From Acidobacteriota bacterium (GTDB lineage Bacteria > Acidobacteriota > Blastocatellia > Pyrinomonadales > Pyrinomonadaceae): DNA of 64,000 bases. The position numbers and the translations under genes were made by a program. Below, piece after piece: positions 19,520 through 28,516 of this stretch. The DNA is taken from contig JAIVJV010000010.1 in the NCBI GenBank assembly GCA_020199835.1, positions 124,001 to 188,000 on the forward strand, read 5' to 3'. Each line of letters starts with the position of its first letter. The first letter of the stretch is position 1. A model generated the notes under the pieces. The model was given only the letters and a program-made list of their open reading frames with translations, had not been told where the DNA came from and searched no databases.

Positions 19520-22500
19520 ATGCAGAAGTTCAAAACTGGCGTTCTACTGCTGGGCTTCCTGATCTGCTTTCTTACTGTCGCGTCATTAATAAGGCCAACG
19601 TCCGCCCATCGTCAAAACGCGGCGGCGAAGCCGAACGCGCGTGAAGACGCTTATCGCGCGAATAATCTGGGCGTCGCGCTCCTGGAACAGTTCAAACATA
19701 AAGAGGCAGCGGACGCGTTCAAACGAGCGTTACAGCTCGCGCCCGATCTCGCTCTCGCGCGCATCAATCTCGGCATCGCCCTCTTCAACCTGCCTGAGCT
19801 CCCCGCAGCACAACGCGAGTTGCAAGCGGCAGCGACGGCCGCCCCTTCCGCGCCGCAACCGCCTTACGTTCTCGGCCTCGCGGCGAAATCGCAAAACCGT
19901 CCGGAAGAAGCCATTACGTACTTTCAAAAAGTACTGCGTCTCGATCCAAATGACGTTGGCGCGAACGTGAACCTGGGCCAACTTTACGCGCAGCAACGCA
20001 AGTACGTCGAGGCGATCGCAGTGTTGCGTGTGGCCGTAGCCGCTGAACCTTACAACGCGACCGCCCTTTACAATCTCGGCACCGCTTTGCTTCGCGGTGG
20101 CCAGCGTGACGAAGGGCAGAAAGTGATCGCACAGTTTCAGGAGTTACGTCAACGCGGCAGCGGCACGACTTTGGGCACAAACTATCTCGAACAGGGTCGA
20201 TACGCTGAAGCGGTTGCGTCAACAGGAGCTGAACCTGATCTTGTTGACAAGCGGACGCCGGACGTTGTTTTCGTAGACACGACGGCGAGCGTGTTATCGG
20301 CGGGCGATTGGGCGCCTGCGGATCTATCTCCCGAACAGAGCGCCGGTGCCGCCGTGCTTTTTGATTATGACATTGACGGCGATCTCGATCTGCTCGAACT
20401 CGCAGGCGGTAAACAACGCCTCACGCGCAACGACGGTGGCAAATTCGTTGACGTTAGCGCTACATCCGGCTCTCTTTCGAAAACCTCAACCGGCATCGCA
20501 ACGGCTGCTGTCGCCGGCGATTACGATAACGACGGCAAACCCGATCTCTTTATTGTTCGTTCGAGTGGTAGCGCGCTTTATCACAACGACGGAAACGGTA
20601 GTTTTTCGGACGTTACTTCTGGTTCGAAAGTTATGGTTGGCCCAACGCCGGGGCAAGCCGCCGCTTTTGTCGACGTTGACCACGATGGAGATCTGGACAT
20701 CTTCATTCCTGGGGCCGTCCTCTTGCGGAACAACGGAGACAAGACGTTTTCTGATGTAACGGACACGGCAAAACTGTCGCAGAAGATCGTTGGACTCGCT
20801 GTCGTCCCCACGGACTTCGATAACCGTCGCGACATCGATCTGCTCGTCGCTTCAACCGACAAGATCTCTTTGTGGCGCAACCTGCGCGACGGCACGTTCC
20901 GCGACGTCGCCCAGGAAGTCGGTCTCGGCGGCGTCAAAGGTTCATCGACCATCGCAGCAGGCGACGTTAACAAAGACGGCTTCACAGACTTTTACTTCAG
21001 CGGCGGCGAACTCGCATTCAGCGACGGCAAAGAACATTTCCAAATCACGCAAGCGCCTGGTGACAGCGACGCTTCGCAATTCACTGACTACGACAACGAC
21101 GGGCTTTTAGATCTGATCTCGGTCACCAGGGACGGAAAGCTGCGCATCACACGCAACACCGGCGACACGTGGGTCAACGTAACCAGCAAAGCCGCCCCCG
21201 AACTCGCCACCACCGCGCGGGCACGTGTGCTCGTTTCCGCCGACATCGATAACGATGGCGACACCGATCTCATCTTCGGTACGCCGGGGCGTGGCTTGCG
21301 TGTCGCACGCAACGACGGCGGCAACGCGAATCGTTCGTTGCGTATCGGACTCGCGGCGCGCGTCAGCAATCGCAGCAGCATCGGAGCGAAAGTCGAGATT
21401 CGCGCCGGCAGTCTCGCGCAGAAACTCGAAACCTATTCAGCGTTTCCCGCGCCCGCGCCGAGCGACGTGGTTTTCGGTCTCGGCAAACGCGCAGCCGTCG
21501 ATGCGGTGCGCGTATTGTGGCCTGCTGGAATCGTTCAGGCCGAAACCGAGATCGCTGCAGGCAAAACACTCTCGCTCACCGAACTCGATCGCAAACCATC
21601 ATCGTGTCCCTACCTCTACGTCTGGAACGGCAACCGCTTCGTCTTTGTCACCGACTTCATGGGCGGCGGCGAGATGGGCCATCTCGATGCCCCCGGCGTT
21701 TACAACAAGCCCGATCCGAACGAGTACGTACGCATTCCCGGTGATCTCTTGCAAGAACGCAACGGGCGTTACGAGCTTCGCGTAACGAACGAGCTTGAGG
21801 AAGCGATCTTTTTCGATGAGTTGGCCCTCGTTGCCGTCGCGCATCCGGAGGAAATGGAGGTTTATCCAAACGAGGGACTCACCGTTCCGGCGCCAAGCTT
21901 CAAACTCTACACCACCGCCGATGCATGGCCGCCACTTGAGGCGTACGACGACCATGGTCACGACGTGTTGAAAAGGATTTCACGGCTGGACCGCGAATAC
22001 CCGGACGACTTCGCGGTCCACAAGATCCGTGGTTTTGCTGATGAACACACGCTGACTATGAAGTTGCCGCAGGGCGAACGCACGCGTTTGTTGTTGACGG
22101 GTTGGACGGATTACGCGTGGTCCAGCGACAACCTCGCCGCGTCGCAAAGCGGCAAAGCGCTATCACCGCCCGCGTTGCAAGTAAAAAACAAGCAAGGCGA
22201 GTGGCAGACCGTGATCGAAAACATCGGCATTCCCGTCGGCCGGCCGCAAACCGTCGTTGCGGATCTCACCGATAAATTTTTGAGCGCGAACCGCGAAGTG
22301 CGCATCGTGACCAACATGCGCATCTACTGGGACCAGATCCTCGTAGACATTTCGCCACTCAGTTTTCCGGAGCAACTGACGAAATTGACGGCCACCGTCG
22401 CCGACCTGCGCTGGCGTGGTTTCTCGCACGAGTATTCACCGGATAACCGGGAACCAATGCAGTACGACTACTATCGCGTCTCTTTCACGTCGCCGTGGAA

Positions 22501-22858
22501 AGTCATGACGGGTCGTTACACCCGCGAGGGCGACGTACGTGAACTCTTGTCAGCCACCGACGACATCTTTGTGGTCTCGCGGCCGGGCGACGAGATCGTC
22601 CTGTCGTTTGACGCGAACAAGCTGCCGCCACTGCCGCGTCGATGGAAACGCACGTTTCTGCTCTACGCCGACGGCTTCAGCAAAGAGATGGACCTCAACT
22701 CGGCGAGTCCCGATGAGGTTGGACCATTGCCGTTTCACGGCATGAGCAAATATCCGTACGCGTCGCCGGAGCGTTACCCGCTAACGCCGAGGCACCAGAA
22801 GTATTTGGAGACTTACAACACGCGCGTCGTAACGTCGCCGGTTGCGAAGTTATATTAA
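19520..22858 (+). CDS. Large exported TPR + FG-GAP + ASPIC/UnbV protein, paralogue of the divergent gene
   Basis: The protein has 1112 residues from the ATG at 19520, chosen because it begins a proper signal sequence (MQKFKTGVLLLGFLICFL, ending near SAHR). An upstream in-frame extension would be antisense to the neighbouring gene. TPR repeats cover about 40-210 (DAYRANNLGVALLEQFKHK). FG-GAP blades follow at about 270-610 (DYDIDGDLDLLELAGG, DYDNDGKPDLFIVRS, DVDHDGDLDIFIPG). A UnbV domain covers about 600-690 (NRSSIGAKVEIRAG, VVFGLGKRAAVDAVRVLWPAG). The C-terminal module of about 415 residues (CPYLYVWNGNRFVFV ... NMRIYWDQILVD) is shared with the divergent gene. The N-terminus has no lipobox, unlike that lipoprotein paralogue. 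A nitrilase-family gene starts 3 nt after its stop. Confidence 0.9.
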   Translation: MQKFKTGVLLLGFLICFLTVASLIRPTSAHRQNAAAKPNAREDAYRANNLGVALLEQFKHKEAADAFKRALQLAPDLALARINLGIALFNLPELPAAQRELQAAATAAPSAPQPPYVLGLAAKSQNRPEEAITYFQKVLRLDPNDVGANVNLGQLYAQQRKYVEAIAVLRVAVAAEPYNATALYNLGTALLRGGQRDEGQKVIAQFQELRQRGSGTTLGTNYLEQGRYAEAVASTGAEPDLVDKRTPDVVFVDTTASVLSAGDWAPADLSPEQSAGAAVLFDYDIDGDLDLLELAGGKQRLTRNDGGKFVDVSATSGSLSKTSTGIATAAVAGDYDNDGKPDLFIVRSSGSALYHNDGNGSFSDVTSGSKVMVGPTPGQAAAFVDVDHDGDLDIFIPGAVLLRNNGDKTFSDVTDTAKLSQKIVGLAVVPTDFDNRRDIDLLVASTDKISLWRNLRDGTFRDVAQEVGLGGVKGSSTIAAGDVNKDGFTDFYFSGGELAFSDGKEHFQITQAPGDSDASQFTDYDNDGLLDLISVTRDGKLRITRNTGDTWVNVTSKAAPELATTARARVLVSADIDNDGDTDLIFGTPGRGLRVARNDGGNANRSLRIGLAARVSNRSSIGAKVEIRAGSLAQKLETYSAFPAPAPSDVVFGLGKRAAVDAVRVLWPAGIVQAETEIAAGKTLSLTELDRKPSSCPYLYVWNGNRFVFVTDFMGGGEMGHLDAPGVYNKPDPNEYVRIPGDLLQERNGRYELRVTNELEEAIFFDELALVAVAHPEEMEVYPNEGLTVPAPSFKLYTTADAWPPLEAYDDHGHDVLKRISRLDREYPDDFAVHKIRGFADEHTLTMKLPQGERTRLLLTGWTDYAWSSDNLAASQSGKALSPPALQVKNKQGEWQTVIENIGIPVGRPQTVVADLTDKFLSANREVRIVTNMRIYWDQILVDISPLSFPEQLTKLTATVADLRWRGFSHEYSPDNREPMQYDYYRVSFTSPWKVMTGRYTREGDVRELLSATDDIFVVSRPGDEIVLSFDANKLPPLPRRWKRTFLLYADGFSKEMDLNSASPDEVGPLPFHGMSKYPYASPERYPLTPRHQKYLETYNTRVVTSPVAKLY

Positions 22859-22861
22859 GTT

Positions 22862-23791
22862 ATGGACCACATCAGATATTCAGTCGCTGCGTGCCAAACA
22901 GACAATCCGAACCCGATCGATCGTCGCGGCATGCGCGCGAACACCGATCGCATTCTCGCGATGATCGATTCCGCCGTTGGCGGCGCAGCGCCGTTTCTGC
23001 CGGTGCGGCTCGTCGTCTTTCCCGAGTTCGCCCACTCAGCGCCGGTCTTCGTCACCGCTGCCGAATTGATCGACAAGCTCGCGATCTCTATTCCCAACGA
23101 ACACACCGAACGGCTGCACCAGAAAGCTAAAGAGCACGACATCTACATTCAAAGCGGGTCGATGCTGGAGGTGGATGCAAAGTGGCCGGGCCACGTCTTC
23201 AACACCACTTGCTTGATTGGGCCAGAAGGCGTGCTCTACAAGTATCGCAAGGTCAACACGTGGCTGCCGTTCGAGGTGCACACGAGTCCACACGATCTGC
23301 GGGATTACGACGAGCCGCTCTTTCCGGTGGCTGACACGCCGATCGGCAAGCTCGGTTGTGCGATCTGTTACGACTGGTTGTTTCCCGAAGCGATGAGACA
23401 GTTAACCGCTAACGGCGCGGAGGTTCTGATTCGTGTTTCGGCCTACATGGATCCCTGGGGAGCGACCGAACCGATGGCCTGGTGGACCGTGGTTAATCGC
23501 TGCCGCGCGCTCGAGAATATCGCGTACGTTGTGGCAGCGAACCAAGGCGCGAGTTTGAAACACTATCCGCCGTATTCGTGGCCCGGCGGCAGTCAGGTCG
23601 TGGATTTTGATGGGCGTTTATTGGCGGAAGCGTCACCTGGACCAGGCGAACGGATTGTAGTCGCGCCCATCGACATCTCTGCGCTGCGTCATGAACGCGC
23701 GACGCGTCGCGGCCACATGATGCTGAACCATCTGCGGACCGAAGCGTATCCGGTCTACAAACAACACTACTATCCGCCCGTTAGATCTTGA
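22862..23791 (+). CDS. Nitrilase-superfamily carbon-nitrogen hydrolase
   Basis: The protein has 309 residues, the usual size of the family. The Glu-Lys-Cys triad is visible: Glu55 (VVFPEFAHS), Lys130 (KYRKVNTW) and Cys169 ([13 protein letters not shown]). The motif context resembles aliphatic amidases and N-carbamoyl-type amidohydrolases rather than true nitrilases, but the substrate cannot be assigned. There is no signal peptide, so it should be cytoplasmic. It starts 3 nt after the large TPR/FG-GAP gene and is likely co-transcribed with it. It converges with the next gene, overlapping by 11 bp at the 3' ends. Confidence 0.9.
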   Translation: MDHIRYSVAACQTDNPNPIDRRGMRANTDRILAMIDSAVGGAAPFLPVRLVVFPEFAHSAPVFVTAAELIDKLAISIPNEHTERLHQKAKEHDIYIQSGSMLEVDAKWPGHVFNTTCLIGPEGVLYKYRKVNTWLPFEVHTSPHDLRDYDEPLFPVADTPIGKLGCAICYDWLFPEAMRQLTANGAEVLIRVSAYMDPWGATEPMAWWTVVNRCRALENIAYVVAANQGASLKHYPPYSWPGGSQVVDFDGRLLAEASPGPGERIVVAPIDISALRHERATRRGHMMLNHLRTEAYPVYKQHYYPPVRS

Positions 23792-24878
23792 GGAAAATCC
23801 GGCGGCGATAAAGAAGCCACATAAAGAATAACCACACGAGCACGAAGCTGATTGCAAACGCGAGTGAAGCGTTCACCGGCGACGCCCACGACGTGAACAG
23901 GTGCTCGTAAATCCATCCGCCGAGTGGCTGGCCGCCGACTCTAATCACGCCGAACAATGCAGCCATCAGTCCCGCGCCGACGTAAAGCGCGATCGCGTTC
24001 ATGCCGAAGATCTCAAACGGCCTGGCCCAACGGCTGTAGCCCTTGATGTCGATCAGCCAATAACAGAAGGCGAGAAACTGCAACGCGAGGCCGCCGGTAA
24101 AAAGCACGTACGAACTGGTCCACAGAGCTTTGTTGATCGGGAAGAAAGCGTTCCAACCCCAACCGATCGCGAGCAGCACCGCGCCCACGACAAACATGCC
24201 GGCGACCTTCTCCATGCGCGTCTTTTCCGTGCGCAACCAATGTCCGGTGAGCACGCCGATCAGCGTGGTCACGATTGCGGGAATCGTGCTCAGCAAACCT
24301 TCGGGATCGTAGACCTTTGCCTGTGCCCACACGTGTTTGCCCAGCACGACGCGATCGACAAACGACGGCAGGCTTCCTTCTTTGGACAGGTCACCTGCGG
24401 CAAATCCCGGGGCGGGGACGAACGTCACGAGGATCCAGTAGAACAACAACAGAGCGATCGCGATCAGGATCTGAGTGCGCGCGCGTGTGTTGAGAAAAAT
24501 GATCGACGCGAAGAAGTAACAAACCGCGATGCGCTGCAACACGCCGGGAATGCGCAGTTCCGGCAATGAAAAATAAGGAAACGCGTTAAGAAACAGACCG
24601 ATGGCGAAGATGATCAGCGTCCGTTTGATGATCTTTAAATACAAATCGCGCTTGCTGCCGCTGATCTCGACACGATTACCGAGTGACAGCGTGACCGCTA
24701 CGCCCACGATGAATAGGAAGAAGGGGAAGACGAGATCGGTCGGTGTCCAACCATGCCACTGTGCGTGTTGGAGCGGCCAGTAGATGTGTTCCCACGATCC
24801 GGGATTGTTGACGAGCACCATGCCGGCGATAGTAATGCCCCGAAACACGTCGAGTGATAACAGGCGGGATGTTGGCAT
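23781..24878 (-). CDS. Heparan-alpha-glucosaminide N-acetyltransferase-like membrane protein (DUF5009 type)
   Basis: The protein has 365 residues with about ten membrane helices. The N-terminus [23 protein letters not shown] and the following [22 protein letters not shown] are the diagnostic segments of the bacterial HGSNAT/DUF5009 family. The Asn/His of these loops are conserved across it. Lysosomal HGSNAT moves acetyl groups from cytosolic acetyl-CoA across the membrane onto amino sugars; bacterial members are thought to acetylate envelope or dietary glycans. It stands alone between a convergent nitrilase gene and a divergent VOC gene. The assignment to the family is firm; the acceptor is unknown. 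Confidence 0.88.
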   Translation of the reverse strand: MPTSRLLSLDVFRGITIAGMVLVNNPGSWEHIYWPLQHAQWHGWTPTDLVFPFFLFIVGVAVTLSLGNRVEISGSKRDLYLKIIKRTLIIFAIGLFLNAFPYFSLPELRIPGVLQRIAVCYFFASIIFLNTRARTQILIAIALLLFYWILVTFVPAPGFAAGDLSKEGSLPSFVDRVVLGKHVWAQAKVYDPEGLLSTIPAIVTTLIGVLTGHWLRTEKTRMEKVAGMFVVGAVLLAIGWGWNAFFPINKALWTSSYVLFTGGLALQFLAFCYWLIDIKGYSRWARPFEIFGMNAIALYVGAGLMAALFGVIRVGGQPLGGWIYEHLFTSWASPVNASLAFAISFVLVWLFFMWLLYRRRIFLKI

Positions 24879-24925
24879 CGGCGGCGGATTCTAGCACAAT
24901 CGCTTACCAACGAGAGGCATCAGTG

Positions 24926-25732
24926 ATGAACAAGAAAGTCGTTCCAATGATTCACGTCCCCGACGTGCGCGCGACCGTCGCCTGGTACGAGAGCATCGGC
25001 TTCACGACGGGAGCAACATACGGCGACGACACCGGGGAGAACTTCAGTTTCGCGATCATGTCCTTTGGCGATACCGAAGTGATGTTCAATACCGGTGGCG
25101 AAAGGAGCGACAAACGTCGTCGCGAAGTCGATCTTTACGTTTACACCGATGACATCGACGAGCTTCACGAAAGCTTGAAACAGCGCGTGGACGTTGTCGA
25201 AGGTCCACACGACACGTTCTACGGCATGCGCGAGCTGATCATTCGCGACGTCAATCGCTTCTGGATCACGTTCGGCGAGGAGAGCGTGTTTGCGATGTTG
25301 ATGGGCGGCGTTTATGAAGGCGATCCCGAACGCGTGCGACGTGCGCTCGGTAGCGGAAAAGTGAAGCCTGACACGCTTAACGTCGCGTTCGCCTTTGCGT
25401 CGGCCACGGAAAAGAGGAACGACGAAGTCATCACGATGCTCGCCGCTGCGGGCGCGAAGCCACCGCCGCAAATAGATCTCGCCACACTCGAGTCTTACGC
25501 CGGTTCGTACAAAGGTGAACACGGCATCGGCGCAGAGATCAGCGTGAAATACGGGCGGCTCTTTGGGACGCCCGTGGGGCAGGAGACGATGAGCCTCTGG
25601 CCGTTGGACCAGGTTACTTTCAAACCCGTCTGCATGGATGGAGCTTCGGTGAGATTCGAAATTGAAAATGAAAAGGCCGTCGCGCTCATATTGATGCACG
25701 ACGGCCATTCGATAAAACTCAACCGCGAGTAA
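24926..25732 (+). CDS. VOC (glyoxalase/dioxygenase fold) protein with C-terminal extension
   Basis: The protein has 268 residues from the ATG at 24926, which has a GAGAGG Shine-Dalgarno; an in-frame upstream start would overlap the divergent gene. Residues 3-120 form a VOC beta-alpha-beta-beta-beta fold (VVPMIHVPDVRATVAWYESIGF ... NRFWITFGEE). The metal-ligand positions are not clearly His/Glu, so it may be a binding protein rather than an enzyme. Residues 125-268 are an added module: a short helical part, then a beta-rich segment (LESYAGSYKGEHGIGAEIS ... VTFKPVCMDGASVRFEIENEKAVALILMHDG). That segment resembles the DUF3471 lipocalin-like tail found on serine hydrolases. The gene converges on the M28 peptidase gene across a REP-like repeat. 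Confidence 0.82.
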   Translation: MNKKVVPMIHVPDVRATVAWYESIGFTTGATYGDDTGENFSFAIMSFGDTEVMFNTGGERSDKRRREVDLYVYTDDIDELHESLKQRVDVVEGPHDTFYGMRELIIRDVNRFWITFGEESVFAMLMGGVYEGDPERVRRALGSGKVKPDTLNVAFAFASATEKRNDEVITMLAAAGAKPPPQIDLATLESYAGSYKGEHGIGAEISVKYGRLFGTPVGQETMSLWPLDQVTFKPVCMDGASVRFEIENEKAVALILMHDGHSIKLNRE

Positions 25733-25742
25733 GTTACGGCGA

Positions 25743-25837
25743 CCAAGTAGCGTTTTTACCGGACCGCAGCCGTCTCGCCTGCAACTCGCGAAAGCGCTCG
25801 ATAGGTACGTCGCAGGCGAGACGCCTGCGGTCCCAGG
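25743..25837. repeat. REP/BIME-like inverted repeat, copy 1
   Basis: Two arms of 23-24 bp in inverted orientation (25761-25784 and about 25811-25834) share GGACCGCAG and CGTCTCGCCTGC, with one mismatch between the arms. Each arm is itself a small hairpin (CGTCTCG core). An 8-base flank, CAAGTAGC, lies just before the first arm, as in copy 2 at 47.6 kb. It lies between the stops of the VOC and M28 genes, which face each other. Confidence 0.8.
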
Positions 25838-25849
25838 CTGAAACTCCTT

Positions 25850-27571
25850 CTACCGTGCACCCGGCGCGGGTTTGCGCGGCAGTTTCTCATCACGCACCGC
25901 CGTTTGGTACACAAACGCCGCCATGATCGTCGCGGACTGCTTCATATCTTCAGCCTGAATGCGATCGAACACGTCCTGATTCGAGTGATGCGTGCGCGTG
26001 TCGTATTCGATCTCGTCCTGAATGAACTGAAATCCCGGTAAACCAATGGCGTCAAACGCGAGGTGGTCCGTGCCGCCGGTGTTTGCGATCGTCAACGTGG
26101 ACGCGCCCATTTCTCTGAACGGCCCGAGCCATTGGCGGAAGATTGGACGGACGCCTTCGTTGCCTTGCAGGTAAACGCCGCGAATTTTGCCGGTGCCGTT
26201 GTCGAGATTGAAATATGCGCTCAACTTGTCGTAATCCGCTTTCTTCACGAGCCTTGGCCCAGCCTGCGCCGCCGCGCCGTTGCCGTTTCCATTTCCAGCG
26301 CCGCCGCCCATCGCATTCGTTCCCGGGCCACCCGTCGCCGGCACAGCCGAAGTGGTTTGTGGTTGCGTTTGCATACTGCCGAAGTGCTGCGCAACGTACG
26401 CGCGCGAGCCGAGTAGTCCCTGCTCTTCACCACTCCACAAAGCGACCCGAATGGTGCGACGTGGTTTGAGGCCGAGTGCCTGGATGATGCGCACGGCTTC
26501 CATAGCGACTGCGACACCAGCAGCGTTGTCGGTTGCGCCGGTGCCGGAATGCCACGAGTCCATGTGACCACCAAGCATCACGATCTCGTCTTTAAGATCG
26601 GTCCCGGGGATCTCAGCAATCGTGTTGTAGCCCATCAGGTCCGCGTCCTGGAACTGCACCGCGAGATCTACGGTCATTTTCACTGGTTCGCCCGCCTGCG
26701 ACATGCGCACGATGCGGTTGTAGTGTTCGATCGCGAGCACGAGTTGCGGGATGACTTTGGCGTTTTTGTCATACGACGGAGTGCCGCGTGGTTGCGTAGT
26801 GGCGTTTGGAGCCGGGGCCGGTGGCACGGCTGCGGCTGACTGCACGAAGATCGTGCCGCCGTCACCACGACTGGGGTCCACCAACACTGCCGCGCCTTCC
26901 TGATCGAAAAACCGCATCTTCGCATTCGTAAACAGTTGCGCGGTGCGGAACGCGTTGCCGCTGCGGCCACCACCGGCTGGACGAGGCTCGGGCGCGTCGG
27001 CGAGCGCGAGGAGATCTTTTTCGGTCAGGCGCGTGCCTTGCGAGTCGAAGTGCGCGGGGACTTCGCGTGTCGGCGCCGTCAACACGATCTTGCCTTTGAG
27101 TTGGCCTTTGTATTTTTCGAGGTCGGCTTCGGTGCGCGCTTCAACATAAACCACGTCCGCAGTGAGTGGAGCGGCAAGACTCGGCGACCACGCTTTTGGA
27201 TAAGCGATTAACGGAATCGCCACCGGCGAAGTTACCTGCGCCGAGAAACGCTGGAGGGACCAGCCGCGACCGAATGGTCCCCACGCTTCAAGGTGTGCAT
27301 TCTGCAAGCCCCACTTGGTTAACTGATCACGCGTCCACTCGTTTGCGCGCTTCATGCCGGGCGAGTTGGTCAGGCGTGGACCAATCACGTCGCTCAGGTA
27401 GCTCAAGGTCTGCATGACCTGCGAGCGTTTCATGCCTTCATCCTTGATGCGCGTAATGGGATCGTTTGGATCCGGCGCCGGGGTCTGCGCGGGCGTTTGA
27501 GCCAGCAGGAGTGCGGGCGAAATGGCAAGAACAAGCAGCAGCACTATGGCTGCATAGCGCCGAACAGTCAT
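25850..27571 (-). CDS. Secreted M28-family metallopeptidase with PA domain
   Basis: The protein has 573 residues. The signal peptide ends near LLLAQ (about residue 25). An inserted PA domain lies at about 130-270. The M28 catalytic domain follows with the co-catalytic zinc ligands in order. These are HMDSW (His/Asp), the bridging Asp in [19 protein letters not shown] (catalytic Glu and ligand Glu), GGTDHLAFD (Asp), and a final His in TRTHHSNQD. All five ligands are present, so it should be active as an aminopeptidase or carboxypeptidase of the plasma glutamate carboxypeptidase type. A Gly/Asn/Ala-rich insertion ([15 protein letters not shown]) interrupts the domain after about residue 420. 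Strong GAGGAGA Shine-Dalgarno. It should act in the periplasm or outside, releasing amino acids from peptides. Confidence 0.92.
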   Translation of the reverse strand: MTVRRYAAIVLLLVLAISPALLLAQTPAQTPAPDPNDPITRIKDEGMKRSQVMQTLSYLSDVIGPRLTNSPGMKRANEWTRDQLTKWGLQNAHLEAWGPFGRGWSLQRFSAQVTSPVAIPLIAYPKAWSPSLAAPLTADVVYVEARTEADLEKYKGQLKGKIVLTAPTREVPAHFDSQGTRLTEKDLLALADAPEPRPAGGGRSGNAFRTAQLFTNAKMRFFDQEGAAVLVDPSRGDGGTIFVQSAAAVPPAPAPNATTQPRGTPSYDKNAKVIPQLVLAIEHYNRIVRMSQAGEPVKMTVDLAVQFQDADLMGYNTIAEIPGTDLKDEIVMLGGHMDSWHSGTGATDNAAGVAVAMEAVRIIQALGLKPRRTIRVALWSGEEQGLLGSRAYVAQHFGSMQTQPQTTSAVPATGGPGTNAMGGGAGNGNGNGAAAQAGPRLVKKADYDKLSAYFNLDNGTGKIRGVYLQGNEGVRPIFRQWLGPFREMGASTLTIANTGGTDHLAFDAIGLPGFQFIQDEIEYDTRTHHSNQDVFDRIQAEDMKQSATIMAAFVYQTAVRDEKLPRKPAPGAR

Positions 27572-27685
27572 GGTGGGTCTCCTCGAATTGTTGGTGTCGC
27601 CGCGGCGTTTGCCGCCGGTTAAGACTGGATTGACCTGCTAATACTGCCCCCGCGGGTGGAAGGTTGCAAGTCGTGCCGTTCCCGT

Positions 27686-28477
27686 TCAACGCCCGGTGAA
27701 GTGTGGTTCGCGTTTCTCCAAAAACGCGCGCACGCCTTCGTGGCCGTCGTCCGAATCGAAACAACGCAACTGCGCCTCGGTTTCGTAACGCAACATCTCT
27801 TCGAGATCCGCCGCATCGCTCGCATAAATCGCCTGCTTCGCCGCGGCGAGCGCGACTGGCGGCGCGGCGCGCAAACGTTCCGCAAGTTGCATCGTTGCAA
27901 CTTCGAGATCTTCGGGGGCGACTACGCAATTCACGATGTTCAAACGCTCGGCTTCGGCGGCGTCGATCGAATCACCGAGAAAGAACAGCTCGCAGGCTTT
28001 GTTTGGCGTTACGAGTCGCGGCAGGAAGAACGTGCCGCCCCAATCCGGATGCAGTCCGACTTTCAAAAATGATTGGCTGAACGTGGCGCTGGTTGAGGCG
28101 ATGCGCAGATCGCAGGCGAACGCGAGATTCGCGCCTGCGCCGGATGCTGGACCATTCACGGCGGCGATCACGGGTTTTGTCATCTGGCGAATCGCGAGGA
28201 TGACGCGACGGCCCGCGCCGAGAATGCGGGCAAACTCTTCGGAGTTGTGACGCTGCATCAGCTCGGCCATGAACGCGACGTCGCCGCCGGCGCAAAACGC
28301 GCGTCCGGCGCCGGTGATGATCACGACCCTGATGCTGCGATCGCTGCCTGCGTGCTCGAGTGCTTCGGCGAGATCGCGGCGCATGTGTCCGATGAACGCG
28401 TTGAGCTTATCGGGACGATTCAGAGTAATCGTCAGGATGCCATCAGTCGTCGTGAGTAAAATGTGTTCGTAGGTCAT
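27686..28477 (-). CDS. Crotonase-family enoyl-CoA isomerase-like protein (PaaG type)
   Basis: The protein has 263 residues. Crotonase fold with the oxyanion-hole segments RAFCAGGDVAFM and VNGPASGAGANLAFACDL. The first catalytic Glu of hydratases is Asn here (GAGANLAF), and the second Glu position is Ser (FSQSFLKVGLHPDWGGT). The Asp of the PD.GGT motif, which acts as the base in PaaG-like isomerases, is present. An enoyl-CoA double-bond isomerase is thus more likely than a hydratase. In the box pathway a 3,4- to 2,3-dehydroadipyl-CoA shift is needed after ring cleavage, which would suit it. It is the last gene of the operon starting at 33720, 39 nt after the second crotonase gene. Confidence 0.88.
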   Translation of the reverse strand: MTYEHILLTTTDGILTITLNRPDKLNAFIGHMRRDLAEALEHAGSDRSIRVVIITGAGRAFCAGGDVAFMAELMQRHNSEEFARILGAGRRVILAIRQMTKPVIAAVNGPASGAGANLAFACDLRIASTSATFSQSFLKVGLHPDWGGTFFLPRLVTPNKACELFFLGDSIDAAEAERLNIVNCVVAPEDLEVATMQLAERLRAAPPVALAAAKQAIYASDAADLEEMLRYETEAQLRCFDSDDGHEGVRAFLEKREPHFTGR

Positions 28478-28516
28478 TTTGGATAGGGATTTAAAGCCGA
28501 TAAAAAACCGGATTTT

